From NCBI RefSeq assembly GCF_040939455.1, contig NC_134104.1, positions 144,620,501 through 144,684,500 of the forward strand: a stretch of 64,000 nucleotides of DNA, written 5' to 3'. Within the stretch, counting starts at the first letter, position 1, and each line of letters begins with the position of its first letter. Made by a program: the position numbers and the translations under genes. Under the pieces are notes generated by a model, which worked only from the letters and a program-made list of their open reading frames with translations, made no database searches and was not told the DNA's origin. This DNA is from Microcebus murinus. Taxonomy: Eukaryota > Chordata > Mammalia > Primates > Cheirogaleidae. Below are positions 36,642 to 48,031 of the stretch, piece after piece.

Positions 36642-38261
36642 GACACTGGGTCATTCTTTGACTTCTTGCTCCTCCTGCTCCCTCCCCAGCTCTGCAGGGC
36701 TGGTGTGGGCTGTTATTGTTGATGGCTGTTAGGTGCTTTTGTTTACCCTTTTCAGTTCAAAAACAGAACTCTTTATTTGAGCTTTTCATTTGGCCCTTCC
36801 TTTGAGTAGTGAAGCTGGGGGGGGGGGGGACTGTCCAAAGCTAGAGCCTCGTATTAACTTAGCTCGGGTTGTTGTGATCATCACAGCGTTTTTCCTCTTT
36901 GGATTTTTGTGTATTTGTATAAATACCTCGGAATCTCTACGCATAAAGGTGAAAATCAGAACTTGCCAAACCGCCAAGCAAGGGGTCCCTTTTCACAAAG
37001 CAAAGGAATCCATCGATTTTCAGAAGGACTCCCATAGGATGCCTTTGAGAACTTCTCATTACCTTCAAATGGTGTGGTGCACACACACACACAATTGTGT
37101 TCTCCACATTTCAGATACATTTGTAACTTGGAGTTAGGCATATTCATAATAATGAACTATCTAAAATGGTTATCAATGTTTTTTTGGGCTGAAACAATGT
37201 CATCAGTAAATGGATGGAGAAGCACCCACCCCTTATAGGTTATTCTGGGTCTGTATTGTTACAAGACTTGAAATGAGTAGTGATACATGAAACTCTTTGC
37301 CTTAGGATTTACTATTAAAATATTGTCATCTTTTACCGTTCTTTGGTCAATACCGAGAAACAGTAGTAAATCACAGCAATGGGGATTTAACATCAGATAT
37401 GATTTGAAGGGCTCTGCAAGACTGTAAGCAACAGGGAATCACGGTTTGCATTTTGCTGACTGGATAACATGAAGCTATCTCATTTATCTTTCTAAAACTA
37501 GACATCTTAAGGAGGCCTCATTAACCAGTTGGTATCGTTTCTCAGTCACTGCTAAGTACTATTTTTATTTAAAAACTTCAAGTCCTAAAATTAGCATCAC
37601 CACAGCCAACATGGTAAATGTTCAGCCTCCCATGGCAGAATAGGGACTTACTGTCTTCTTGTACCTTCGTTCTCAGAGTAGGCGATAGGTAATTGAATTA
37701 GCAAAGTAGGCATGCAAAACATTCTCTGGGTTTTGAGTGTGTGACTTCAGAGAGGCAGGCGGTCGGTCGGGGCCGGGCCATGTTTACCCAGTTGCCATCA
37801 GCTGTGATTGGTGTAACATGATATGGCAAAGTGGCCCAGGGATGTAACAGAGAACATAAAGTCAACGATTAACACAGAAATGTGAGTTAACATGAAACAC
37901 ATGTTATTCAGAAATGAACCGATGCCCTCTTTAATCCAAGTCAATTCAACAAACACAGCTTTTAGATCATAGCTTTTAGTTTTTTCTACCCCAAAACCAC
38001 ATTGGTGATGACTCCATGCATGGCTCATGGGGAGTGCAGCTGTCATTGAGTTTGTTCCTCTGCTAATTAATCTTCCGTCTCCCTTTTATTGGCTGCGCAC
38101 TGCTTCAAGGGGTATCAAGCCAAGGACACTTCGGTGACCCTCCCCCTCCCTGGGACCCCAGCCAGCTGGAGTGTGGTCAAGAGATGGGGCTGATACTGGT
38201 AGAAAGGAGACATGTATGCTTCAGCCTGTTAAAAACATACTAAGAATGCCACATGTTAATC

Positions 38262-38600
38262 CACATGGCCCAGATCACACGTTCTCCTGCTTCAGAGCCT
38301 TCCCTGGCTCCCACAACCTTTGGGGTCACCACCCCCACCTCTACAACGCCCTCCTCCATGTCCAGGCCCACTTCTCCTGCCTCATTTCTGACCACTACTA
38401 CCCAACGTTCATCCACTGCTCGGCTCCTGTAGAGCTCCTAGTCTCTCTAGTAGAGTCAACTCTACTATTTGCACCACTATGCTTTTGCACATGCTGTTCC
38501 CTTCTGCCTGGAATTCCCTTCCCCATCCTCCATTAACTCTCTAGAAGTTTTCTTTATCCTTCAAGATCCACCTGAAGTGTCACCTCCTCTGAGTCAGATC
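38262..38600 (-). mobile_element. L2 LINE 3' region (antisense)
   Basis: Words include cacaacctttggggtcacca, ttttgcacatgctgttccct, ctgcctggaattcccttccc and ttcaagatccacctgaagtg. These are typical of the antisense L2 3' part. Non-coding. Confidence 0.75.
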
Positions 38601-38844
38601 GTGCTGGGGCTGACTTCCTGGTGGAGGGAGAAATTTGTTGACAAGTTTTATAATCACAGCAGGAGCTGTGTTCTGAGGGGCTGCGAATGGATAAGCAGTG
38701 GATGGTGGTCAGGGTGTGTTTGGGCCTCAGCATGTGGAACAGCAGCTGTGTAGCCTGGGTGCAAGGAAGATGGAATGGGGCAGGGAGCATCCTGGTGGGG
38801 ACTTTGCAGATGTGCTTCTCGCACATTCAGTTTACAGGTACGCG

Positions 38845-39095
38845 ATAGCTTACTTAAGCTCTCTGGGCCTCAGTTTTCTCATCTGTAAAATGGGGGTGAA
38901 AATTAAGGAGACCAGATGCCACAGTTTACCTGGCACATCCCTGATAAATGTCTCTGTCTGGGTGACACCCCAACTTCACTCTCAAAAGTGTCCCAGTTTG
39001 GACAATAAATCATATGGTCACCCTCCTGGCAGTAGAGCCCATCGCACATAGGTTTAAGGATTCAATGTAGGCCACGGCTCTTGGGAAAGCACCTA
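38845..39095 (+). mobile_element. MIR SINE interrupted by a short element
   Basis: The left part reads aagctctctgggcctcagtt and tcatctgtaaaatgggggtg. A piece at about 38909-39026 (accagatgccacagtttacc ... aataaatcatatggtcaccc) looks like a separate old DNA transposon. The MIR tail resumes with aggtttaaggattcaatgta. Confidence 0.55.
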
Positions 39096-39446
39096 ATTAA
39101 TATTCCCACTTATGTCTGAACTCAGTCTAGAGATGGGACCGCAAGCAACAAGAACTGGTTCCCGGAGTGATGTGCTTGGGACATGAGATTTAGGGAAAAG
39201 ATCAGTGGACTTTTCTGCCTCTCCTGTTTTCAGGCCCAGGGACAAGGGACTGTATTAGGGCTGCTCTGATCTGTGGCCCTGGGGGAGACCTGTGTCCTTG
39301 ATATTGCTCTAGGTCAGCAAACTACTCTTAGACGTGCCGGATGGAGTTCCCTCCCCTGAGCCTACAACATGGAAATGCCCTGTTTCCTCCACCCCCTTTT
39401 ATCACCACCTCAGCCTGGGGAGTCCGTAGCAAAAGATGTCTTTCTT

Positions 39447-39460
39447 CCGCCTGGTGGCAG
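39447..39460 (-). promoter_or_regulatory. CTCF-like motif (minus)
   Basis: ccgcctggtggcag on the plus strand reads ctgccaccaggcgg on the minus strand, close to the CTCF core CCACCAGGGGGC. The motif lies in non-repeat sequence. Match only; occupancy not shown. Confidence 0.4.
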
Positions 39461-40180
39461 ATGACGCTAACGTGTTCAGCAAAGGGTAGACTCTGTTTTT
39501 CAGCATCATAACCATGGAATCAGCCCCGATCCATGCCTCAGACCCAGTATTTCATGAAGTGAGGTCTGGCCAGACCTCCTAGAGCGAGCTGGGACATTTC
39601 GTCCTCTAACAGGCCTGGAACTGTGGCCGCTTCTGACCACAAAGACTCCCTTGACCGCGGCTGACCCAGGCTCTGCCCCCAAGGGATGCCCACTCCTTGG
39701 GCTCCCACACCCAGGGCTCCTGACAGTTTCCCAGATCACCACCACCTCTTGGTTTCAACTTGCACAATATTTTCTTTGGGGTCGGGGTAGTGGGAAGGAC
39801 GGTGCCAACAGGAAACCAGCAATGGCTGCCTTGGCGAAGCTCAGCCTCGACACCGTGTCCCGCATCCTCTTGTCCTCATTTGTATGCCTGGTAAAGTCCT
39901 TTCGTTCAAATCCCAACAGCCATGGACTTTGTCCAGCTCCCAGAGGTCCAGGGAGATGAGCTGCTGTGTCACAAGAGGCATTTAGACCCAGACAGCGTGG
40001 TAGTCCCTGAGGAGTGAGTGGGCCAAGACGAGCAGGGGGCAATGGCTAGAGCCCTTGGCCAGCCAAGGAAACAGCACTGTTGGACGCGGGCTGGGTAGTG
40101 CTTGGGTTGTCTGCAGCACGTGAAGAAAGCATTACTTCCCCTTGACTTTGAGCAAAGAGGGCATTTAAAACCAAGTTGTG

Positions 40181-40510
<330 letters not shown>

Positions 40511-40639
40511 AAACCAAGTTGTGAGGGCTGGGTAGTCAGTAATTGCTTATCTGCCTAATGAGATTAGGAGACCCCATGCTCTAATGAAAATACTCGGTAG
40601 CCCATGTGGTATGGAATTAGCAACTGAGGACAACATTGG

Positions 40640-40870
40640 TGACCACGTAGGCCAACATCCTAATTTTATAAATGAGAAAACTGAGGCCCCAGAGACCTGT
40701 ATTGGCGCAACTGTTAGGAGGCAGAGCTAGGCCTCAACACCGTTGAGTGTTCGTAAGAGCACCTGTGCACAGAACTCCTTCACGGGGTGCTGGCATTGCC
40801 ACCGGCCAGCCACGTGACCTTGGACAAGTCTCTGAACTCGGTTCCTTATCTGTCAGCTGAGGCCATGGGA
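40640..40870. mobile_element. Two MIR relics, opposite orientation
   Basis: Bases about 40655-40740 are antisense MIR core (aaatgagaaaactgaggccc). Bases about 40800-40870 are sense MIR (acgtgaccttggacaagtct). Both are short and diverged. Confidence 0.55.
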
Positions 40871-41221
40871 CCATGTGATCTCAGAGCTGTCTTCCAGAAA
40901 CAACACTGAATGAAAATGTTGGCCAGTTTCCTGGCCAAATGAAAATGTTTCCTTCCAGCCCACAAGATGGCACAGAACAGCCTGGCCTCCCGGCCAGCAG
41001 GCACCATTACCTCCCAGAGCCTGGGTGGGAGTCGATTTTTTGCCACAGTGGCAGACATGGGTCAGGCTGGAGGACTCCTCGATTTGCGGGCTTCCAAGCT
41101 AGTGTTTCCTTCCCTTTGATGAAGGTAGGAAGAGAAAGGCATGCTTTCCCTCCCGTGACTCCCTCTCCCGTGACTCTCTCCCGTGATTCCCTCCCCAGCC
41201 CCGTCCTCAGCCTCTGCCTGA

Positions 41222-41482
41222 GAGGCAGTGTGGGGAAGTGGTTGTCAGCACATCTCTGGACCTGGAGGCTGTGTCCTGACCCTGCTCCGTGGCCTGCTAG
41301 CTGGGGGACCTCCGGTGGTCATCTGATTTCCCCTTGCCTCTCAGTTTCTCCATCTGTAAAATGGGAATAGTAAGAGCACCTGCCTCAGGGGCTTGTTGTG
41401 AGGACCGAATGATAGTACATGAAATGCACCGAGAGCCTGGCCCACAGCAAGGGCTGTCTAAGCGTCAGCTGTTATTACTGTG
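41222..41482 (+). mobile_element. MIR SINE, nearly full length
   Basis: Reads in MIR order: ggggaagtggttgtcagcac, ctggacctggaggctgtgtc, ctcagtttctccatctgtaa, tgttgtgaggaccgaatgat, gcctggcccacagcaagggc. A well-kept ancient SINE in sense. Confidence 0.85.
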
Positions 41483-42540
41483 GCTGTCACGTTCATATCT
41501 ATGCAGCACACACAGAAGAGCCCCCCCCCCACTTCCTATGACCCTGGCCAGGCCCTGAGTTGCTGAGTTTTAGCCAAGGGAGCCTCTATGACAGGATCCT
41601 GCAGCACCAGCAACCTTCAGTCTCCCTTTGAAAGGGGACCACCCTGAACCTCCCAGAAAAACGTTGCTTTCCCCGATTGAAGTGGTTCCCATGTAACCAC
41701 AATCGGGAGCACAACTGGCCAAGATTTTCATTCACTACCGACTCAGTCTCCACTTGCCTCCTTCAAATTCCACTGGGGGCAGATTAAGTGTCATATCGCA
41801 TCACATCACATCATCGTCATTACCCTGTTCACGGGCCACCCCAGAAGCTCCCAGTGGAAGAGGAAAACTAAGTTCAGAGCCACGACTGCGGCCCTCGGGG
41901 CTGACACTGAGGCCCTGACCCTGCCATTCGCAGCCCCCTGCACTTCTCTCTGTGGGCGTCTTGTGGCCAGATGACGGCGCAAGCTCCTCACACCGGGAGC
42001 ACACGCGTGAAGCCGGCTGGGCGGGGGCTCTGCTTCCGAGCTTCCTCTCCCTGCCTGGAAACCTGAAGCCCCAAGTCGCAGAGCAAGGAAGAACTCTGCC
42101 CCCACCCTTGATTTTAATTAGGGATGCACGTGTCCTGCAAGACTCGGAGTTTCTGTTTCTCTAAACCCAGACCGAATGTGTTTGGGTGGCCAGGCCTGGT
42201 CATCTTAACAGAAACGTGCGTGCCACACGGCTGGAGAAGATCATTTTCCAGTGGCCTGTCAGCAGATGTCCACTCCAGAAGACAAACGGGGGATGTGGAG
42301 ACCCCCACGCTTCAGAGTGAAAAGATGATGGGAATTAAGAGCATGAGTATCACATTCTTACTCTCAAATGCCCAGTGAACATAAATGTCTTCCATCTGCA
42401 ATATACTATATATATGCCTAAATACAGAGTAAGCCACAAATAGCACATCTCCTATTTTCCTAATGAGGTAATTTAACAAATTTTTTTTTTTTTTTTTTTT
42501 TTTGCCAACTTACTAGGAATCAGAACTGTGGTTGCATTTG

Positions 42541-42724
42541 AGGTGGGGGTTGGGAATTGACTAGAAAGGAGCAGGAGGGAACTTTCTAGAGTGATGGATG
42601 TGTGCTGTACTTTCATGGGGGGTGGGGGGTTGTTACTAGGTGATTTCATTTATCAGAATTCATCAGTCAAATCCTTAAAAATCTATGCATTTTAGTGAAT
42701 GTGAATTTTACCTCAATAAAAAGT
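42541..42724 (+). mobile_element. Old L1 3' tail
   Basis: The words agggaactttctagagtgat, atggatgtgtgctgtacttt and gaatgtgaattttacctcaa followed by taaaaag match the 3' end style of ancient L1 elements. A run of about 24 T precedes it (42480-42503). Confidence 0.6.
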
Positions 42725-43838
42725 TAGGCAAATGAATTAAATAGTCAACTCTCTACTTATAATATTTAACGTAATCATGCAGTTACATACCTAAAATCAC
42801 ATAAGAATATATTTATCATATTACTCTCTTTTCATTCTCACCTTTCATGAAATAACTTTATTCAAATATGTATCTTTTGAGATCATTGTGTATCATTACT
42901 AAGCCATTCTTTTTAGTCAGTAATTTTCTAGAATATATCATCTTCAGTTTGTCTGGTTTATATGAGATGCAAAACTTTTTGTAAATGAATGTTTGATGCT
43001 ATTTGATGCTGAAATTTTATTGCAATATACAAATACCCATTTGCATAACATTATGTCAGTTGTTTTTCTCATTTTTCTTACAATTGAATATTCATGTTCT
43101 TCACCACATAATCAACCTATGTATTGCTTTCCAAAATGAGCTTTCAAATATTTATCACAACTTTCAACAATTGCACCCAGGGAATAATCACCAAATATAC
43201 ATTAAAGCTCATTGCCTCGTTTCCATAACTTCCCTTTAGTGACCTTTAAAATCATCCAAAACCAATGTTGATTGAGACCATTTCAGGCTAGACTGTTTTC
43301 CCCAAATTTTGTAGTTCAAATAAAGTAATTGAGAAAATCTGAAATTATGAGAGACTTTTAAAGGACAATAAGTCCCAAACTATGAGAAACTTTTAAAGGC
43401 AATATTCTCTTTTCTGCTAGTTAATTTGAGGAACTAAACCATCATCATCTTCAGACATGTACAGTTAATACTGAAATGTGTTCAGATCAAAGATAAAATA
43501 GAGATTAATTGAGCATATTTCAGTGGTCTTGTTTTATAGTTAAAAGATTAGTAGTATTAGCTTAAGTTGGAAGTTTCATGTAAAAACTTTAAACCTTGCT
43601 CTCTACCACAAATGAAAAGTTGAAACATTCTTGAATATATTCAAATACACTATATTTTATTCAAGGGCATTAAAGAAACAGATGATTCTGGTTAGCGATG
43701 AGATTATAAACCCACCAAATTATGAATTACAAATTATTTTCTGGTCTTACCTCACATTCTGTCCAGTTTTCACCTACAACCAATGTGATATGATGATACA
43801 GAAAGATTTAGTTTTTTCAACAGTTCCTTAGTTTAGGC

Positions 43839-44030
43839 CAGGCGTCCTCAAACTGTGGCCCACGGGCCACATGCGGGCTGCCTAGCACATTTATCTGGCC
43901 CTCCAGGTGTTTTTGCCGCCACTGCCTGTCCTGCTTAGCAGCCGACTCGTCCCGGGCCCACAGTGTGCACTCTCCCACGGTCTGAGGGACAGTGAACTGG
44001 CCCCCTGTTTAAAAAGTTTGAGGACCCCTG
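43839..44030 (-). mobile_element. Non-autonomous hAT element, copy 3
   Basis: Starts caggcgtcctcaaactgtgg and ends agtttgaggacccctg, with the opposite orientation to the copy at 3216. The interior has gcctgtcctgcttagcagcc and gtctgagggacagtgaactg. Flanking bases (gtttaggc / gtaggcat) give only an imperfect duplication. No transposase is encoded. Confidence 0.87.
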
Positions 44031-44800
44031 GTAGGCATCAAAAAGAGTGCCGTTCTTAAGAAAACCAGCTTGAAAGGCTACACACTGTTTTGTTGTTAAT
44101 GTTGGCGTTGCTCAGCACCGTTGCCATTGCTGTCAGAAGCAAAATCAGATAACTCACCAGTAGCCCCTTGGGCATAGAAGGTCCTGTCTGGCTCAGTGCA
44201 GTGGTGGTTCAGCTATTTCTTTGGTAGCAGAACCCTGGTTTTTATATGCCATCATATGTGGTTGAAGCTCCGCTTGGACCCTGGGCTGCCAGTTCTGTCT
44301 CTCTGGGAGGACGCCTGAGGGGTTTTACTGCACCCTGGGGGCTCCATGGAATAGTTTGAAAACCTCTGGCAGTAGATCACCCATAAGGCTTGGTCTCAGA
44401 AGACCTGGGTTCTTGACTCTACGAGTGTTGGCAAGTGACTGGAGTCTCATTTTCCTAATCCAGACAAGAGTTGCCATAAGCATGTTTGTAAATGGAAACA
44501 TGGAATGTAAGCTTTATTTTGTTCCTTAAGCCTTACCATTTCCTAGTCGCATCCCATTTCCATGTTGTGTGCCGTCTCATCTTAATTATTTAGGGTCTTA
44601 AGATCCACACTTTCTATTATGTGGCCCTGTTGATGCTATAACTCCCCTTTCAGCCTTTCAGCCACTGTTGTCCACTGGAGAATGGATGAGGGGGAAATGT
44701 GTATTCGAGCTCTACCGCTACTGCCTTGACCCTAAGGGACCCTGGGATCATGATCCATTCTCGGGACTGACCACTCTGACAGGCCTCTCTTCATTTTCAG

Positions 44801-44926
44801 GTGGGCCAAGAGAAGGGAAACTGCTCTTTCCAGAAAAACCCAACTCCCTGCATCATCCCTCAAGAACAAGAAAATATCTTCCACACAATATTTGCTTTCT
44901 TCACAAAGTCTGGAAGAAAAGTCTTG
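44801..44926 (+). CDS. ITGA9: ITGA9 coding exon 6 of 8 in window (calf-2)
   Basis: The exon encodes 42 residues: VGQEKGNCSFQKNPTPCIIP, then QEQENIFHTIFAFFTKSGRK and VL (about 848-889). GNCS is an N-glycosylation sequon on the cysteine-containing loop; its two cysteines (NC and PC) are placed to pair within calf-2. Acceptor ttcattttcag, donor gtaagg, phase 0 on both sides. It continues directly from the previous ...QEMM. Confidence 0.96.
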
Positions 44927-45128
44927 GTAAGGATTTGCTTAGTGGCTGGGGTAACACGGGTGGTCCTCACTAGGAAGACAAGTCTGAGATTAGAAGCCAG
45001 TTTTCTATTTGATATTTAATATTTCCCAAATCTGGTTTTAATCAATTGGCTTATTATAAAGGCACAAAGACTGTGGTCAACTCATAGTACTCATAGTTTT
45101 CAGTCTGAGGTTTCAATCAAAGTGCTAA

Positions 45129-45426
45129 TTTTTTTTTTTTTTTTTTGAGACGGAGTCTCACTCTGTCACCCTGGGTAGAAAGTAGTGGCATCATCATAGC
45201 TCACTGCAACCTCAAACTCCTGGGCTCAAGCGATCCTCCTTCCTCAGCCTCCTAAGTAGCGGGGACTATAGGTGTGTGCCATTGCGCCTGGCTAATTTTT
45301 TCTATTTTTGTTAGAGACTGGGTCTCGCTTTTGCTCATGCTGGTCTCAATCTCCTGACCTCAAACAATCCTCCTGCCTTGCCTCTCAGAGTGCTAGGATT
45401 TCAGGCATGAGCCACTGTGCCCAGTC
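45129..45426 (-). mobile_element. Alu SINE, copy 6
   Basis: Antisense Alu with poly(T) head and words gagacggagtctcactctgt and aggcatgagccactgtgccc. A perfect 12-bp duplication, tcaaagtgctaa, lies at 45117-45128 and 45427-45438. Confidence 0.95.
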
Positions 45427-45499
45427 TCAAAGTGCTAAATTTACATTCCAAATTCTATTGCCTGGCAAAAGTGCGAAGTCAAATATTTCTCCAACTAGT

Positions 45500-46115
45500 A
45501 TGAGTCTAAATAAGGATGATGATTCTTGTATAAGCACTTTGGAAAACTGTTTGGCAATATCTACTAAAACAAAACATATATGTATCCTGTGACCCAGCCA
45601 TTCCACTCCGGGATATTTCCCCAAGAAAAATGAGTGCTCGTGTGTCCCAAAAGACATGGGCAAGAATGTTCACAGCAATACTATAATAGCTAAAATCTGG
45701 TAACAATCCAAATATCCATGAACAGGAGAATGAGTAAACAATTGTGGAATATTACATAGCAATGAAAAGTGACAAACTACTGCTAAAAAGTAACAAACTA
45801 CTGTTAACGCAACATGAGTGAATCTCACAGACATAATATTAAGTGAAAGAAGCTAGAGAAAAAAGGTCACATATTATAATATTTCACTTATAAGAAGCTT
45901 AGACATAGCAAAAACTAATCAGTGGTGATGGAGGTCAGGATAGTGGCTACTTTTGGAGGAATGCTGATATAGTGGGGCATGAGGGAACCTGCCCAGGAGC
46001 TGGAAATATTCTACATTTTAGGGTTGTGGTTCTTCAGGTATAAACATATGTAAAAATTTATAAAGATGTATACTTTGGATTTGTTCTATTTACTGTATTT
46101 GTTTTAAAAGTGAAG
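45500..46115 (+). mobile_element. Old L1 (ORF2 end and 3'UTR), sense
   Basis: Words in order: cactttggaaaactgtttgg, ccattccactccgggatatt, ttcacagcaatactataata, aatattacatagcaatgaaa, tctcacagacataatattaa, gttctatttactgtatttg. This is the degenerate C-terminal end of L1 ORF2 plus 3'UTR. Stops and shifts are frequent. Confidence 0.75.
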
Positions 46116-46428
46116 GTATTGAAGATGGAATTCTAATACTTTTCTAAAGTCTATTTTCTCTAGATCTTTGGCTATATTTCTTTAGCTCCTCATTCCAGCC
46201 CAGGCACATCTCATGTGTGTCATTTCCTTCCTCACACTCTTCTCCCGTAGAGAAGTGTGACTGCTTGCCACTTGAATCAGTGAGGTTTTTTTTCACATAC
46301 ATAGTAAGGATAATACATCTAATTTTAAAAGCCCTTAGAATTGTTAGATATGGTGACATCTGTTGTTTGATAATTATGACTCTGTGTCTGGCTGAAAATT
46401 TTACCCTACACGTGAAACATCACAAAGA

Positions 46429-46469
46429 TGTGTGTATGTGTGTACACACACACACACACACACACATAT
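46429..46469. repeat. TG/CA microsatellite
   Basis: A short TG run (tgtgtatgtgtgt) turns into about twelve CA units. The inverted TG then CA order could form a small hairpin. Confidence 0.9.
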
Positions 46470-46855
46470 ATTTTGGATTCTACATTACAAAAGAAAAAAA
46501 TCCCTGATTTGTAACTTAAATTTGGAATTTACATTCCTATCATAACTTACGTGTTTTCTTGAGCAACAGTCACGTGACTTCTTACCGCTGTGATTTGCCC
46601 TACCTAAAAATGGGCATGAGAGTGTATTTGCCACTGCACCAGCAGAAATTACATAACGTAGGAGATGTGTCTTATGTTCAGGCTCGTAAGAATGCTTTCA
46701 GAATACAGAATGTAAATGTGTTTTTTTTTTAAAGCAATTATTTCTCCTTGTGAAATCCAATTTTTTGGTGGGAAAAAACAGGGAGCTCCTTTCTCCCAGT
46801 GTCCCTTGACTTGAAGGCAGGCTTTGGTGCCCGCCAGGTGGGGAAATCCCTCGAA

Positions 46856-46868
46856 TGCCCTCTGGTGG
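46856..46868 (-). promoter_or_regulatory. CTCF-like motif (minus), near acceptor
   Basis: tgccctctggtgg on the plus strand reads ccaccagagggca on the minus strand, a close match to the CTCF core. A weaker related word, ccgccaggtgg, lies at 46831-46841. The site is about 160 bp upstream of the next exon. Motif match only. Confidence 0.45.
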
Positions 46869-47029
46869 TGAGAAAGAGCGATTGCACCTCCCTGTGGCTT
46901 TCCTCTGCCTGGAATTGCCTTAGTCACCAGAATAGATAGAAGCTCATGGAGCCCTGCTGCTCTACAAATTGCTGTAGATTTGTCTTTCTTCTTAATACCA
47001 TTTGACAATTCTCTGCTTTTTCTTCTAAG

Positions 47030-47149
47030 GACTGTGAAAAACCAGGAATTTCTTGCCTAACAATGCACTGTAACCTTAGTGCTCTTGCTAAAGAAGAAAG
47101 TCGTACTATAGACATTTACATGCTGCTGAACACAGAAATACTCAAGAAG
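47030..47149 (+). CDS. ITGA9: ITGA9 coding exon 7 of 8 in window (calf-2)
   Basis: The exon encodes 40 residues: DCEKPGISCLTMHCNLSALA, then KEESRTIDIYMLLNTEILKK (about 890-929). Three cysteines (DC, SC, HC) belong to the cysteine cluster of calf-2. CNLS is an N-glycosylation sequon. Phase 0 on both sides. The donor is gtaaga; the acceptor is tcttctaag, an AAG site, fixed by the frame since the D codon must begin at 47030. Confidence 0.96.
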
Positions 47150-47309
47150 GTAAGACCTAAGGAACTGTATCCTCAGCGTGCATTTAAAAGCATTTGAATT
47201 GGTTTCCTCATGACACTCTGGCTGCCCTTTTTAAGACTTTTCTGGCAAGTGCCATTGGTAATTCTGCTAGATGATGCCAAGGAAAATACCAGAATACCTT
47301 GCTATTCAA

Positions 47310-47590
47310 AGCCTGGTCCAAGGACCAGAAGCAGCAGCATCAGGGGTGTTTGTTAGAAGTGCAGAGCCTTGGGCTCCATCACAGACTTACTGAATCAGCA
47401 CCTTCAGTCTTAACAAGTTCCTCAGGTGTTTTGTTTGCACATTTAAGTTTCTTATACTTTAGCTTGCATCAGAATCATCTGGAGTTGTTAAAAAAAAAAA
47501 AAAAAACAGAGATTCCTCTGTTTCAGGGTACTCAGAGGTGTACCCTGAGATTCTGCAGCTCTGACAAGCTCCTAGGTGATGCCAATACTG
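47310..47590 (+). mobile_element. MER5-like pieces
   Basis: First piece: ctggtccaaggaccagaagc, cagacttactgaatcagcac, cttaacaagttcctcaggtg. Second piece: gcatcagaatcatctggagt, agattctgcagctctgacaa, tgatgccaatactgctggtc. Both resemble MER5-type hAT MITEs; an A-run of 18 sits between. Confidence 0.65.
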
Positions 47591-47615
47591 CTGGTCTGGG
47601 GACCGCGCTTTAGAT

Positions 47616-47823
47616 CAGGTGTCCTCAAACTATGGCCCTTGGGCCACATGTGGTCCACTGAGGACATTTATCCAGCCCACTGCTGCCTGTCCTGCTTAGC
47701 AGCTGACTTGTCCCGGGGCCCACAGTGCGCATGTGTGGAATGTGCGCCACACTCTCCAATGGCCCTCCAGCGGTCTGAGGGACAGTGAACTGGCCCCCTG
47801 TTCAAAAAGTTTGAGGACCCCTG
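47616..47823 (-). mobile_element. Non-autonomous hAT element, copy 4
   Basis: Starts caggtgtcctcaaactatgg and ends agtttgaggacccctg. Flanks ctttagat (47608-47615) and cttagatc (47824-47831) look like an 8-bp duplication that lost one T. The interior matches the copy at 43839. No coding capacity. Confidence 0.87.
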
Positions 47824-47831
47824 CTTAGATC

Positions 47832-48031
47832 AAGAGTTGGCAAACCTTTTCTATAAAGGGCCAGTAGTAAATATTGTAGGCTTTACAGGTCTTGCACCTA
47901 CTCAACTCTGCCGTTGTATTGTGGAAGCAGCCATATAGTCAATACTGAAATGAATGGGCATGGCTATCTTCCAATAAAACTTTATTTATAAAAACAGACA
48001 GAGGGCCGGATTTGACCCATGATTCCTAGTT
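47832..48031 (+). mobile_element. Charlie-type hAT MITE
   Basis: Starts aagagttggcaaaccttttc, contains aaagggccagtagtaaatat and ccaataaaactttatttata, and ends near gagggccggatttgaccc. Same family as the split copy at 16431-17085. Confidence 0.75.

Larger units (their letters stand above)
44927..47029. other. ITGA9: ITGA9 intron, 2.1 kb
   Basis: Phase-0 intron with donor gtaagg and acceptor tcttctaag, again AAG. It contains an Alu (45129-45426), an old sense L1 (about 45500-46115), a TG/CA repeat (46429-46469) and a CTCF-like motif (46856-46868). The last 550 bases up to the exon hold no nameable transposon. Confidence 0.88.

Noticed and set aside
42480..42503. Run of about 24 T as the head of an antisense Alu or L1
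   Set aside because: No Alu or L1 sequence follows on the expected side and no convincing duplication flanks it; left as a homopolymer.
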